From Calditrichota bacterium (lineage in GTDB: Bacteria > Calditrichota > Calditrichia > Calditrichales > Calditrichaceae), in the NCBI GenBank assembly GCA_024278755.1, contig JAJRSO010000063.1:62001-126000 (forward strand): 64,000 nucleotides of DNA. Reading direction: 5' to 3'. The translations under genes and the position numbers were made by a program. Position 1 is the first letter of the stretch; each line of letters starts with the position of its first letter. Positions 18,101-29,900 of the stretch are shown one piece after another. The notes beneath the pieces are model-generated. The model made no database searches. It saw nothing but the letters and a program-made list of their open reading frames with translations, and had not been told where the DNA came from.

Positions 18101-21100
18101 TGCCCAAAAAGACAATGACAACATTTTGGCCGTAATTACCGGTTCCGCCGTAAATCAAGATGGGCGAAGCAACGGCATTACGGCGCCGAACCGATTGGCG
18201 CAGCAGGCTGTAATCAACGAAGCGCTCGATAACGCCGACCTGGCGCCGGACCAAATTCATTACATCGAAACGCACGGAACCGGCACCCCCCTGGGCGATC
18301 CCATCGAAATCGAATCAATAAAAAACGTTATGCTGCAGGAACGGGCAAAAACAAACCCGCTACTCATTGGTTCGGTAAAAACGAACATTGCCCATCTGGA
18401 ATCGGCCGCCGGAATCGCTAGTTTTATCAAAGTTGTTCTGGCCTTGCAGCACGAAGAAATTCCGCCGCATCTCAATTTTAAAAAGCTGAATCCGTATATT
18501 AAAATGGATAGCGGGCAGATTCAGGTCGTTACCGAAAACACCCCATGGCCGCGTTCTTCCAAAAAACGATACGCCGGCATCAGCGCCTTTGGCTTTGGCG
18601 GTACCAACGCGCACATGATACTGGAAGAAGCGCCTGAACCGGCAACACAGACGAATACGAAAGACCGCGAGGCGCATGTGTTTACTTTTTCGGCAAAAAA
18701 CGATGCTGCGCTTAGGAATTTTGCCGAAATGCTTTTGATGCATCTGCATACCCACGAAACCGGATCGGTCGCCGATATTTGCTATTCTCTGAATACGCGC
18801 CGTTCCCATTTTCCGCATCGTTTGAGTACGGTTGTTAAAGACCGGGAAGAACTAATTACTAAATTGCAAAATATTATTTCCGGTAAAGAAGATGATTCCG
18901 TGTATAAAAACACCATCCTCAAAAAATCGGATATCAAAACAGCCTTTTTATTTACCGGGCAGGGCGCCCAGTACATAGGGATGGGGAAAGAACTCTATAA
19001 AACACAGCCCGTATTCCGTACGGCCATGGATCGCTGTAATTTTCTTTCCACCGACCTGCTTCCGCAGCCCCTGTTATCCGTAATCTACCCGGAAGAGGAA
19101 ACGGCGGATGACTTAATCAATCAAACACAGTACACACAGCCTGCTCTTTTTGCCATTGAATATGCCCTTGCCAAACTCTGGCAATCATGGGGCGTACAAC
19201 CGGATTACCTAATCGGGCACAGCGTGGGCGAATATGTGGCGGCAGTAATTGCCGGTGTGATGGGATTGGAAGACGGAATAAAACTTATTGCGGCACGCGG
19301 CCGTTTGATGCAGTCTCTACCCCAAAACGGCGCCATGGCGGCGATTTTTACCAAAGCGTCTGCCGTCAAAAAAGCGCTGGCAAAACAGAAAGACAAGGTT
19401 TCCGTTGCCGGTATTAACGGCCCGTCCAACACCGTTATTTCGGGAGAAGAACAGGCGGTGCGCCAAATTGCTGAAACGTTTGAAAAAGAAAAGATAAAAG
19501 TAACTTATTTGCAAGTCTCACATGCCTTCCACTCTCCCCTGATGGAACCTATTTTGGATGAATTTGAATCCATCGCAGCAGAAATGCGTTTTAAGGCGCC
19601 CCGGATTCCCTACGTTTCCAACGTGACCGGAAAATTAATGGAAACGGATCAAATTCCCGATGCCGCATACTGGCGCAAGCATATTCGCGAAGCGGTATTA
19701 TTTGACGACGGTATCAAAACACTCGCTGCCGAAGAGGTGGATGTATACCTCGAAGTGGGACCGCATCCTACGCTTATCGGCATGGCGCGGCATATTTTAC
19801 CCGATTCCGAGGCCGGCTGGGTACCCACCATGAACCGAAAAAAAGAAGATTGGCCGGCGCTTCTGAACGGAGCGGCCGCCCTGTATGTAAACGGCGCACC
19901 CATCAACTGGGAACAATTCGACAAACTATACAACAGAAATTTTCTGCGGCTGCCCCACTACCCGTTTCAGCGGCAGCGCTACTGGATCGCCGAAGAGCAT
20001 CTAACTCAACAGGCGCTTCCGTCCGGCGGAATGCAGCGGCTAAGTTCGGTTGACGGACATCCCTTATTGGGCAGAGCCTTGCGTTCTCCCGCATTAAGGA
20101 ATCCGGTTTACGAAGCATCTATTTCCGAAAGCAGCGCCGGCGAACTTGCCGACCACCGTATATTACAGTTACCGCTATTGCCGGCAACCGGATTTATTGA
20201 AACCTGTATTGCGGCCGCCAGAAAACAATTTCCGGACGGAACGCTTGAAATTAAAAACTTTAAAATCCACCAGCCGTTACAACTTCCCGAAGAAGGCGCG
20301 CAAGCTCTGCAAACGGTTTTGGAAGCGGCCAAAGAAAAGCAGCATTTCGGAATCCGGCTTTTTAGCCAGTTACGTGAATCCGACGAAGAACCTTCGGAAG
20401 AATGGACGCTGCACGCCGACGCCGAAATAGGCAAATCAGAAACAGAATCCGAAACAACCGAAACTCCGGAGGCTATCGGAGAGCGCTGCAAAACAACTCA
20501 CGAAACCAGCCGCTTTTATGAAAAACTGAATTCAAAAGGCTTTCATTACGGCGCCGCTTTTCAGGCTCTTCAGGAAATTCACAGCGGCAGCGGTGAAGCG
20601 TTTGCCAGAATTCAGTTCCCCGAAAAAACGGGCAAACGATCGGAACACTATCATTTTCATCCGGCATTAATGGACGCGGGTTTTCAGTTGCTTGCCGCCG
20701 CTTTAAACGATATAAATGATTCCGACGCCGAACATTTTATCTATTTACCGGATTCGGTAGAGCGCATGACCGTACACAGTTTTCCCGCAAACCAACCGCT
20801 GTGGGCACATATCTTGCTAAACCATACGGAACCGAAAGAAGGATTAAGCGCCCATCTGACCTTTATGCAGGAAGACGGAACGGTTGTTGCGCAAATTCGG
20901 AACCTGCATTTAAACCGTGTAAAAAAATCCACCCTGCTAACCCTGTTGGACTCCGAATCATCCAAATGGGTCTACCGCCTGGAATGGCAGCCGCTTGAAA
21001 AACAGAATACGAACGTCGATTTAAAGGGGAAATGGCTGCTTTTTAAAGACCGGGGCGGTCATGCCGAAGCGCTTGCCGATCAGATTACGGCTAAGGGCGG

Positions 21101-23909
21101 CACAGTTGAATATGTTACGACCGGCAATGTTTTTGAACATAATGATGAGACATGGAAGATTCGGCCCGATAATCCCGATGATTACAGGGGGCTCTTCTCC
21201 GCCGCTATCAATAATTCGGAGCAGGCACTTAAAGGTATTGTGCATCTTTGGAGTTTAGACCTGTCCACCGAAGATTCGGCTTCGGCAGAATCCATTTTAA
21301 CCCAGCAACGGCTGGGAACCGAAAGTGTGCTGCATCTTGTACAGAGTATGGGCGCCAGCGGATCGCTGAATCTGCCGGCATTATGGCTGATTACCGGCGG
21401 CGCGCAAATTGTGGAAACAGATGATAAACCGAATCCCGCCGCGGCGCCACTCTGGGGATTGGGACGGGTTATCGCCCTGGATCATCCGGATATTCAGTGT
21501 GTACGGGCGGATATTGTTCCCCAACCGGCCAAACCCGTATGGACGGCATTGGCAGCCGCCTTAAGCGAATCCGATGGCGAAACGCAACTCGCGGTCCGCG
21601 GAGGGCAGATTTACGCAGCCCGACTGATACCCGTGGATGCCGCGCTTATCTCTTCCGCCGGACAGTCACAGCAACTCTGTATTTCGCAAAAAGGTGTTAT
21701 CGATAATCTGGAAATGCAATCAAAAGAACGCATTCGTCCCGGCAAAGGTCAGGTCGAAATTCGTGTTCGCGCAACAGGGCTTAACTTTCGCGATGTGTTA
21801 AATGCGCTGGATTTATATCCCGGCGACCCCGGCCCCCTCGGCGGAGAATGTGCCGGCACCGTGGTTGCCACGGGAGCGGACGTGACCCATGTGCAGCAGG
21901 GAGACGATGTGCTTGGAATCGCCGCCGGCAGTTTTGCCGATTATGTGACCACATACGCGGATCTTGTTGTAAAAAAACCACAGCACATCTCCTTTGAAGA
22001 GGCAGCCACCATTCCCATTACGTTTCTGACGGCTTACTACGCCCTCTTTAAATTAGGCCGTTTATCCGACGGCGACAAAGTCTTTATCCACACAGCCACG
22101 GGCGGGGTTGGCCAGGCGGCCATCCAGTTGGCCAATCTGAAAAAGGCAGAAATATTTGCCACGGCCGGCAGTGATGAAAAACGCGCCTTTCTGAAAGAAC
22201 AAGGTATCAGGCATATCATGAATTCACGCAGCCTTGATTTTGCGGACGAGGTTATGAAAATCACGGCGAATAGCGGCGTTGACCTTTTTTTAAATTCTCT
22301 CACGGATGAATATATCCCAAAAGGGCTGTCCGTTATGGCACAAAACGGACGTTTCCTCGAAATCGGCAAAGTGGGTATCTGGGATTCGGATAAGGTAAAG
22401 GAGCAGCGCCCGGATGTGGAATATTACACCATTGCTCTGGATGATTTGTCCAAAGAAGAACCGGCGTTAATTCAATCGATGTTTACCGAACTAATGGAAT
22501 TATTTGAATCCGGTTCCCTGCGCCCCCTGCCGCTGCGTTCGTACCCGTTGGAAGATGCAATTCCCGCTTTTCGTTTTATGCAGCAGGCCAGGCACATCGG
22601 TAAAGTAGTGCTAACCCAGAAAGAGAAGCGGGAAGAACCGAAAACATCGGAATTTACAATCCGTCCCGATGCCACCTACCTGATTACCGGCGGCACCGGA
22701 TCGCTGGGCCTTACGCTGGCCGGCTGGCTGGCGCAGAACAGAGCCGGCCGTATTGTACTGGTTAGCCGTTCGGGGCAAAACTCCGCTGATAACGGCAGAA
22801 TTAGCAAACTGAAAACGCTCGGCGCCGAAATAGAGATTAAAGCCGTTGACATAGCGAATTCGGATCAGGTAAAAGCACTTATTCAAACCTATTCGAACGA
22901 TAAAAAACGGCCGCTGGCAGGTATCATCCACGCCGCCGGTGTTTTGGATGACGGCCATTTAATGCAACAAAATCCGGAACGTTTCCGTAAGGTGATGCGG
23001 CCAAAACTGAACGGCGCATGGAATTTGCATGTGGCTACCAGGGAACTTGACCTTGACTTTATGGTGTATTTTTCGTCGATGGCTTCCCTGCTCGGTTCGC
23101 CGGGCCAGGGAAATTACGCTGCCGCAAATGCCTTTCTGGATGCGCTGGCCCACTACCGTGTCACACAAAACCTACCGGCGATCAGTATTAACTGGGGGCC
23201 GTGGGCGGGCAATGGAATGGCGAAAAATATTCAAACGAGTGCAAAACGGTTCGATGGCGGACTGGGCACTATTCTGCCGGAACAGGGTGTGGCCTTTTTA
23301 GAAAAAATTCTCCACTGGCCGTATACCGAAATTGCCGTTTTACCCATTCGCTGGAAAGGTTTTCTAAAACGCTTCGAAGCGATTGGAATTCCGCCGGTGC
23401 TAAAGCAATTTAACTCTTCCGAACATCTGACACCTAACGACGCACCGGCAGAAAAGCCGGAGCTGGTGCGCCAGTTGGAAGATGCCCCTGTCGAAGAACG
23501 TCTGGAACTTCTTACGGCTTTCTTACGCGTTCGCACGGCAAAAGTACTGGGACTTGAAGAGGACTACGCCATTGACGCAAAGAAACCGCTTTCTGAGATG
23601 GGACTTGATTCGCTAATGGCTATCGAAATGAAAAATGCGCTGGATCGGGCAATCGGTAAAAAGCTCCCGGCCACTATGGTTTTTAACTACCCAACCATCG
23701 ACGCGTTGGCCGGCTATCTTTTAAGCGATGTGCTGGCTCTGGGAGAAAAAGATACTGTTGATGAAAATGAGCCTACTACGGATGTTGAATTAGATAAAAC
23801 AATTGATGAAATTGAAAACCTTTCGGATGAAGAGGCCGAAGCCTTATTGCTTCAGTCCCTGGATGAAGCGCCGGATGAGGATGAATGGACGGATGAGGGA
23901 TCATTATGA
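15126..23909 (+). CDS. Megasynthase A: fatty acyl-AMP ligase loading module plus fully reducing PKS module
   Basis: A 2927-residue enzyme. Domain order: FAAL/acyl-AMP ligase 1-600 (YTSGSTGNPKG, PIYHDMGLIGG near 255); ACP 650-730 (GLDSAQ); KS 745-1170 with the active Cys in DTACSSS near 914, HGTGT and NIAHLE; AT 1270-1590 with GHSVGEY and HAFHS, which favours malonyl-CoA; DH 1650-1930 with the catalytic His in ADHRILQLPLLP and HPALMDAGFQ; ER 2180-2490 with TATGGVGQAA; KR 2510-2700 with TGGTGSLG, LDD and NYAAAN; ACP 2790-2870 (GLDSLM); acidic docking tail (NLSDEEAEALL). It should activate a free fatty acid, load it and extend it by one saturated C2 unit. AAGGTGA precedes the ATG. The stop overlaps the next start by 4 bp. 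Confidence 0.93.
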   Translation: MNRNQTDYHNPLFKPETLVDLLRWRAVIEPDKIAYTYIKDGDKKQTSLTYGELDKKARSVALMLQKKGLTGERALLLYPPGLDYIAGFFGCLYAGVTAVPAYPPDPNRLNRSLPRLQAIVNDAGATVALTTDAILYMIRMLKLGSKLTNSLEKIPFMRKFRTSMKYFSSDKRAVAESTELGDLQWISTDSTTTIAFEEWIAPSITAETTSFLQYTSGSTGNPKGVILSHSNLMANSEIIKTSLGYKANTVGVFWLPIYHDMGLIGGVLQPLYSGCPSVFMSPIAFLQRPLRWLEAISRTPENTVISTAAPNFAYDMCVKKATPEFIKSIDLSRWEMALSGAEPVRAQTIERFSETFQPAGFKKSAFLPAYGLAEATLFVSGGFIDKEPIMTTVDKTALQKNTVLEVPKEDPAALTLVSSGHGHPNQTTLIVNPDTFLPCKQGEIGEIWVKGPSVSLGYYGRKEATKETFQNYLADTGDGPFLRTGDLGFMKNDEIFVAGRVKDLIIIRGTNHYPQDIELSVEQAHPEIRPGCSAALTVDINNNEELVIVCEIRHNKNLNFNEIIQAIREAVTENHDLQTKAIVLIKARTIHKTSSGKIMRQATREDFLADKLAVVQRWDSGTTIEVAPAAAQEKAPAESEEKEQARPKSDNRKRLEEWIAGQLSEALGVPANEIDVRQPFISFGLDSAQAVGLSGDLEDFLDRPLSPTLIWDYPTIESLARHLSEEEAEFPSAAATKIKPSREYEPIAVIGIGSRFPGANNTEEFWQLLKNGVDGIREVPSDRWDAEKYYDPDPAVPGKMITKEGGFLEHADLFDADFCGISPREAAHIDPQQRLLMEVSWEALEDAGKPANTLAGSRTGVFVGISSNDYSRLQHGSIESLNPWAGTGNAFSIAANRLSYFYDFRGPSLAMDTACSSSLVSVHTACQSLRNRDCDMALAGGVNLILSPEITITFSQARMMAANGRCKTFDESADGYGRGEGAGMAVLKRLSDAQKDNDNILAVITGSAVNQDGRSNGITAPNRLAQQAVINEALDNADLAPDQIHYIETHGTGTPLGDPIEIESIKNVMLQERAKTNPLLIGSVKTNIAHLESAAGIASFIKVVLALQHEEIPPHLNFKKLNPYIKMDSGQIQVVTENTPWPRSSKKRYAGISAFGFGGTNAHMILEEAPEPATQTNTKDREAHVFTFSAKNDAALRNFAEMLLMHLHTHETGSVADICYSLNTRRSHFPHRLSTVVKDREELITKLQNIISGKEDDSVYKNTILKKSDIKTAFLFTGQGAQYIGMGKELYKTQPVFRTAMDRCNFLSTDLLPQPLLSVIYPEEETADDLINQTQYTQPALFAIEYALAKLWQSWGVQPDYLIGHSVGEYVAAVIAGVMGLEDGIKLIAARGRLMQSLPQNGAMAAIFTKASAVKKALAKQKDKVSVAGINGPSNTVISGEEQAVRQIAETFEKEKIKVTYLQVSHAFHSPLMEPILDEFESIAAEMRFKAPRIPYVSNVTGKLMETDQIPDAAYWRKHIREAVLFDDGIKTLAAEEVDVYLEVGPHPTLIGMARHILPDSEAGWVPTMNRKKEDWPALLNGAAALYVNGAPINWEQFDKLYNRNFLRLPHYPFQRQRYWIAEEHLTQQALPSGGMQRLSSVDGHPLLGRALRSPALRNPVYEASISESSAGELADHRILQLPLLPATGFIETCIAAARKQFPDGTLEIKNFKIHQPLQLPEEGAQALQTVLEAAKEKQHFGIRLFSQLRESDEEPSEEWTLHADAEIGKSETESETTETPEAIGERCKTTHETSRFYEKLNSKGFHYGAAFQALQEIHSGSGEAFARIQFPEKTGKRSEHYHFHPALMDAGFQLLAAALNDINDSDAEHFIYLPDSVERMTVHSFPANQPLWAHILLNHTEPKEGLSAHLTFMQEDGTVVAQIRNLHLNRVKKSTLLTLLDSESSKWVYRLEWQPLEKQNTNVDLKGKWLLFKDRGGHAEALADQITAKGGTVEYVTTGNVFEHNDETWKIRPDNPDDYRGLFSAAINNSEQALKGIVHLWSLDLSTEDSASAESILTQQRLGTESVLHLVQSMGASGSLNLPALWLITGGAQIVETDDKPNPAAAPLWGLGRVIALDHPDIQCVRADIVPQPAKPVWTALAAALSESDGETQLAVRGGQIYAARLIPVDAALISSAGQSQQLCISQKGVIDNLEMQSKERIRPGKGQVEIRVRATGLNFRDVLNALDLYPGDPGPLGGECAGTVVATGADVTHVQQGDDVLGIAAGSFADYVTTYADLVVKKPQHISFEEAATIPITFLTAYYALFKLGRLSDGDKVFIHTATGGVGQAAIQLANLKKAEIFATAGSDEKRAFLKEQGIRHIMNSRSLDFADEVMKITANSGVDLFLNSLTDEYIPKGLSVMAQNGRFLEIGKVGIWDSDKVKEQRPDVEYYTIALDDLSKEEPALIQSMFTELMELFESGSLRPLPLRSYPLEDAIPAFRFMQQARHIGKVVLTQKEKREEPKTSEFTIRPDATYLITGGTGSLGLTLAGWLAQNRAGRIVLVSRSGQNSADNGRISKLKTLGAEIEIKAVDIANSDQVKALIQTYSNDKKRPLAGIIHAAGVLDDGHLMQQNPERFRKVMRPKLNGAWNLHVATRELDLDFMVYFSSMASLLGSPGQGNYAAANAFLDALAHYRVTQNLPAISINWGPWAGNGMAKNIQTSAKRFDGGLGTILPEQGVAFLEKILHWPYTEIAVLPIRWKGFLKRFEAIGIPPVLKQFNSSEHLTPNDAPAEKPELVRQLEDAPVEERLELLTAFLRVRTAKVLGLEEDYAIDAKKPLSEMGLDSLMAIEMKNALDRAIGKKLPATMVFNYPTIDALAGYLLSDVLALGEKDTVDENEPTTDVELDKTIDEIENLSDEEAEALLLQSLDEAPDEDEWTDEGSL

Positions 23910-26900
23910 GCGATAATAAAAGGCGCTTAGACAATTTATCACCGCTTAAACGCGCATTGGTGGCAATTGAAGAGATGAAGAGCAAAATAAACACTCTTCA
24001 AAAAGAAAAAACCGAACCCATCGCAGTAATTGGTTTAAGCTGTCGTTTTCCCGGCTCCCATAACGCAGAGGAATTTTGGCGTTTGTTGCGCGATGGCGTG
24101 GATGGAATCAGTGAAGTGCCTCCGGATCGCTGGGATGTGGACGAATATTTTGATCCTGAACCCGGAAAACCCGGGAAAATGACGACGAAATGGGGCGGAT
24201 TTATCGAAGATATCGACCAGTTTGACCCACAGTTTTTCGGTATTTCCCCGCGGGAAGCTTACAAAATGGATCCACAGCAGCGCCTGCTTTTGGAAGTAGC
24301 CTGGGAGGCGCTGGAAGACGCGGGTTTTACTTTGCCGCGGCTTTCTAAAAGTAAAACAGGTGTTTTTATCGGCATAAGTAACAATGACTACTCCCATCTC
24401 GGTGATACCGATTATAAAAAAATTGATGCCTATGCCGGAACCGGGAACGCCTTTAGTATCGCGGCAAACCGGCTTTCATACACGCTTGACCTCGGCGGAC
24501 CCAGTATTGCCATCGATACGGCCTGTTCTTCGTCGCTCGTGGCGACACATCTGGCCTGCCAGAGTTTGCGCACAAGGGAATCGGATTTGGCCCTGGCCGG
24601 CGGCGCCGGGCTTATTTTATCTCCGGAACTGACCATTACCTTTTCACAGGCACAAATGATGGGCGCGGGCGGCCGCTGCCGCACATTTGACGCTGAAGCG
24701 GACGGTTATGTACGTGGCGAAGGCATTGGTATCATTGTATTAAAACGGCTTTCCGACGCCAGACGCGACAAAGACAATATTCTGGCGGTTATCCGCGGTT
24801 CCGCGGTAAACCAGGACGGCAAGAGTAACGGCATCACCGCTCCCAACAGTTTGGCGCAACAAAAAGTAATCCGCCAGGCGCTTAAAAACGCCAATGTTAA
24901 ACCGGAAGACATCGACTATGTGGAAGCACACGGTACCGGAACCATTTTGGGGGATCCCATCGAAGTACAGGCGCTTGGTATGGTCATGAAAAACCGGCCA
25001 ATGGACAATAAATGTTATATCGGATCGGTTAAAACCAATATCGGGCATCTCGAAGCAGCCGCAGGAATTGCCGGCATCATCAAAACCGTTCTGTTGCTTA
25101 AAAACCGGCAAATTCCGCCGCATCTGCATTTCAAAAAAATCAATCCGCATATTGCAATCGATGAAATGCCTTTTTCAATTCCAACCGAAGGCGTACGCTG
25201 GGATGATGAGTCTAAACGGTACAAAGCGGGAATCAGCGCTTTCGGTTTTGGCGGTACCAACGCGCATATGATTTTAGAAGAAGCGCCCCGGATAAAAACA
25301 GAATTAACAGAAGAAGTCAAACAAATTAAACCGCTGCTTATCCCCCTTTCCGCTCAGAACGATGAAGCGTTGCGCGAACTGGCTTCCAACTATCTGCAAT
25401 TATTGCGTGAATCCGAAGACAAGTCGCAGGGCTATCTGTATACGCTGGCGTACAACGCCGCACTGCGTCGTAACCATTTTGACCATCGGCTGGCGCTTAT
25501 TGCCGAAGACCCAACCGAATTGCTCAACCAGTTGCAATTGTATACGGAGCATAAGGAAGGGCATTTTATTGCAGGCCGGCAAGATCCGTCTTTCCGTCCC
25601 AAAATTGCCTTTGTGTATTCCGGACAGGGGCCGCAGTGGTGGGCTATGGGACGCGAACTCTTCCGGCAGGATGCGCTATTTAAAGATACCATCACCCGCA
25701 TTTCCACCTTATTGGAACCGTACACAAACTGGTCGCTCATAGATGAGTTACATAAAAATGAGGACGAATCCCGACTGGATCAAACCGAAATTGCACAGCC
25801 GGCTCTTTTTGCGATTCAGGTTGCTCTGACGGCCGTCTGGAAAGAACTGGGAATTGTTCCCGATAGTGTAACGGGACACAGTATCGGCGAAATTGCCGCC
25901 GCGCACGTTTCCGGAATTTTAAGTTTAGAGGATGCGGTGAAGGTTGTGTTTCATCGTAGCAAACTGATGCAGGAAGCCACCGGGTTAGGCAAAATGGCCG
26001 CCGTAGATTTACCTTATGACGAACTTAAAAAAATACTTGCGGGATATGAAGACAACGTGTCGCTGGGCGCGCACAACAGTTATACATCCAACGTTATTTC
26101 CGGTGAAGAAAAAGCCATCGATGCCATTCTTTCCAAATTGCAGACGCAGGATGTGTTTTATAAAAAGCTTCCGGTAAACTATGCCTTTCACAGTCCGCAG
26201 ATGCAACCGTTTAGCGCCCGTTTGCGCGACGCTATCCGGGGAATTACAATACACAGAATGAAGATTCCTGTTATTTCTACGGTTACTGGCAAAACAGCGC
26301 AGGATAAAGATTACGGACCGGATTACTGGGGACGAAATATCCGGGAATGTGTACAATTTTCTGATGCAATCGATTTATTACTGGAGCAGGAGCATACGAT
26401 CTTTATTGAGGTGGGCCCACATCCCGTATTGAAAAATTACATCCGTCAAAACCTGGAAAAACAAAATCGCACCGCGTTTATTTTACCCTCCCTGCGCCGA
26501 AAAGAAGCCGAGCGCGCCCAAATGCTGCTAACTGTTGGTCAATTGTACACCATCGGATATTCCATAGACTGGCAAAAACTAACCCCCGTCGAAGCGGGTT
26601 TTATACGCCTGCCCTTCTATCCGTTCCAGCGTGAACGCTACTGGATTGACGATCCGCAAAAATCCGATTTTGAAGAAAAAGACAGGCATGAACATCCGCT
26701 GCTTGGCAAAGAGCACCGCTCCGCGCTGATGCCCAATAACCCGAATTGGACGGTTCAGTTAAAATACGATTATGTGGCTTATCTAAATAACGGACGCGAA
26801 ACCCACTCACCATCCCTGCCGGAATCGGCCTATCTGGAAATGGCTATGGCAGCCTCGGCACAGACATTTAACACCGAACATATGATTCTTCAGAACATCG

Positions 26901-29900
26901 TGTTTAAAAACAGCCTGACCGTTCGCGAAAGCGAAACACGACAACTGCATTTCAGCCTTTCCCCGGTGTCGGCAAAAAAAGCCTATTTTCAGGCCTACAG
27001 CAAGCCTTTGCATAATTCGGATGAGTCCGGCTGGGTGATGCATAGTCTCGGCTCTATCGTCGCCGAAGATGTACTGCCGGAAAAAGACAATATTCATCTT
27101 GATATCGAAGCGCTTAAATCCAAGATGCAAAATGCCGGAACGGTTAAAGAATTCTTTTCGGAACTAAAAAGCAGTCAGCAAATTTTAGAAAATCTTTCAA
27201 AAGCGAGCGATGAAGTTTGGATTGGCGAAGATGAGATTTTAATGCATTTCAATAATAAAGATACAGACAGTTTTCAACCCGAAACCTACCGTGTGCATCC
27301 CATGATTATTGACAATCTGATTCAGTTAATCGCCTTGGCTGCCCAGATAAAAGAGAAACGCCCTGTGTTTTACAAACCGCATTCCGTTGGAACTTTTAAA
27401 TTGGTGAGCAGCCCTAAGTCGGAGTTTTGGGCCAATATTTCGATTCACCGCAATCAAAACGGAAAACCGGTTTTGCTGAGTCAGATTCGGTTAGTGCATA
27501 ACGACGGCTCTCCCATTTTCGAAATGAACGATTTGCGTTTGCAAACACTTTCGCTCGGTGACGTTATGTCGAACCTCTTTTACGAAATTGAATGGAAAAA
27601 ACTCAATGCCACGGTCAATAAAAGAAAAACAGCAGAACTTCCCTCCAAATGGCTCATATTCAGTGATGAATCCGAATGGAGCCATTCACTCATACAAAAA
27701 CTGGTACTGAAAGGAAAATCGTGTATTGTTGCTAATTACGGCAGCGAAAATAAAAAACTGCGGGAAGGGTTGTATCATTTTAATCCCGCCCAAAAAGAGC
27801 GTTTCCGCGAAACGCTGGCGCCGGTGATTCATAGCGAAACAGGCCTGCTCTATCTCTGGAATTTAGACCCGACAACCAACGTCGATTCTTTTTTGAATAA
27901 TACCATCGAGATACTGCATGGTCTGGAAACAAAACCGGCCGAAATATGGCTCTATACCGAATCTGCTGTGGCAGTTAAAAATCAGCCGCCGGAACTCGAT
28001 CCGCACCAGGCTTTTTTATGGGATATGCAACGGAATCTCTCGCTTAAATTTCCGGGACTCGCCATTCGGGTTGTGAATCTGAATTCTCAAAGCGCCAATT
28101 TGTTTGACCTGCTCTACCTAACATCAGAGGAGGACACGATTGCCCTTCAGGGTAAAGATATTTTCGCGCCGCGTTTAATCCGTTCGCAGCAAATGGAGCG
28201 GATGAACCGCATAACCGGGCAATTTCCGTCCCTTTCCGAAAGCCGGATGAAGCCCGAAGCCAATGAACTTGAAATTGAGGTTAAAGCCTGCACAATTACC
28301 ATGAAAAACTTTAAATCGTTTTCCGCTCCGGCGGACGAAACGCCTCATCCATTTGGAATTGAGTGTGCAGGGATCGTTAAATCGGTCGGGAAAAATGTAA
28401 CCGCTTTTAAAAAAGGCGATCCCGTGGTTGCTTTCGGATTAAAGGGTGTTAACAAATATACGCTGGCCCATTACAAATTAGTGCAGCCCAAGCCGGAGAA
28501 TCTGAGCTTCGAAGAAGCGGGAAGCCTGCCTCTGGCCTATCTTTCCACACACTATGCCCTTACTTTTCTGGCGCGCATCCAGCAAAAAGAGGACGTACTA
28601 ATCCACGATGCACATACAGCTTTTGGAAAAGCGGCCTTAAGCATTGCCCGGCATTTTAACAGTCGTATTTTTGCCACCGTTGAAACGAGCGAGCAAAAAA
28701 CTGCGCTCGAAGCCAGCGGCATCAAAAATGTCTTTTTAAATACCTCGTTAGATTATATCGACAGCATATCGGATATTACAACCGGAAACGGAGTCGATAT
28801 CATTGTTAATACGGCCTCCAACGAACAGATGTCCGGAAGCTTTTCCATCTTAAAAGATTTCGGCCGGTTTCTGGAGCTCAATACCGATGGTTCTTTCGAT
28901 CAGCCGTTGGTCTATCACCATCTGCGCCGCAATGTTTCCTTTTTTGCCGTGGATATGAAACATATCGCCGCAGGCCAGCCGGATTTGGTGCATACCATTT
29001 TTGCTGAAGTGATGGATCTGGTAAAAAAATCGGTTTACGAGATTCCCGCATACAAAACGGTTTCTTATAGTGCGCTCGTAGCCGAGCCTATTTATTTACA
29101 GCAGCTCCGCTCCGAAGAGAAAGTAGTGCTCTCTTTTTCCAAAAAAACGGCCGCTCCGGATGCGGGATTACAGTTGCTGAGCTCCGATAAAAAGTATTTT
29201 ATCGCCGCTTCCTTCGATGAAAATGAAAAGGCCCTTGTGGACTGGATGGCAGAAAACGGAGCAAGCGATTTTTATCTTTATCATTTCAATAAAGAAGAAG
29301 GCCGTAAACAGAACTTTAGAAAATCCGCCATAAAAATTAACCGGATCGAAAAATTAGCCGATTTGCCTTCTTCCGAAATCAACGGGGTCATTATTTCTTT
29401 AGGCGCTTTTTCCGAAGAACGAGATATTAACGATCTGAAAAAAGATGTAATCGAAATTGCCCGCCTATTCACCGATCAGCCTTTGGATTTATTTGTCTCC
29501 TTGTCTTCCTTCGATTTAGGAATTCTGGAATTGAGTCGTGCCAAAGTACACCGTTTAGACCATTTGATTCTGTCGTTTCATCATCGACGTCTGCAAAAAA
29601 ATCTTCGTTCCCTTCATTTGCAACTGGGGGGGAATACGCCTGACAATCGTGAAAAAGCAATACACCGCTGGAATATTCTTTCTCATCTGCTAAGCAATGT
29701 ATCGGGCAGAATAATTATTAACGAGACAAACTGGCAAACCCTGTTCAGTAAATTTGAAGGGAAATCCATTCCGGCTTTATATAAACAACTCCTGCCTCGT
29801 AAAAAGCCGCTTCAATCCGGCGCCGGCGGTAAGAAAGAACCGGATATCAGCCGGGCCGATCTGATGGCAGCCGATCCGTATAAACGGCAGGCGCTTTTAA

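Noticed and set aside
20108-20491. A 127-codon minus-strand frame within megasynthase A
   Set aside because: Antisense to the DH region, Ser/Cys-rich, with no ribosome binding site; a shadow of the coding strand.
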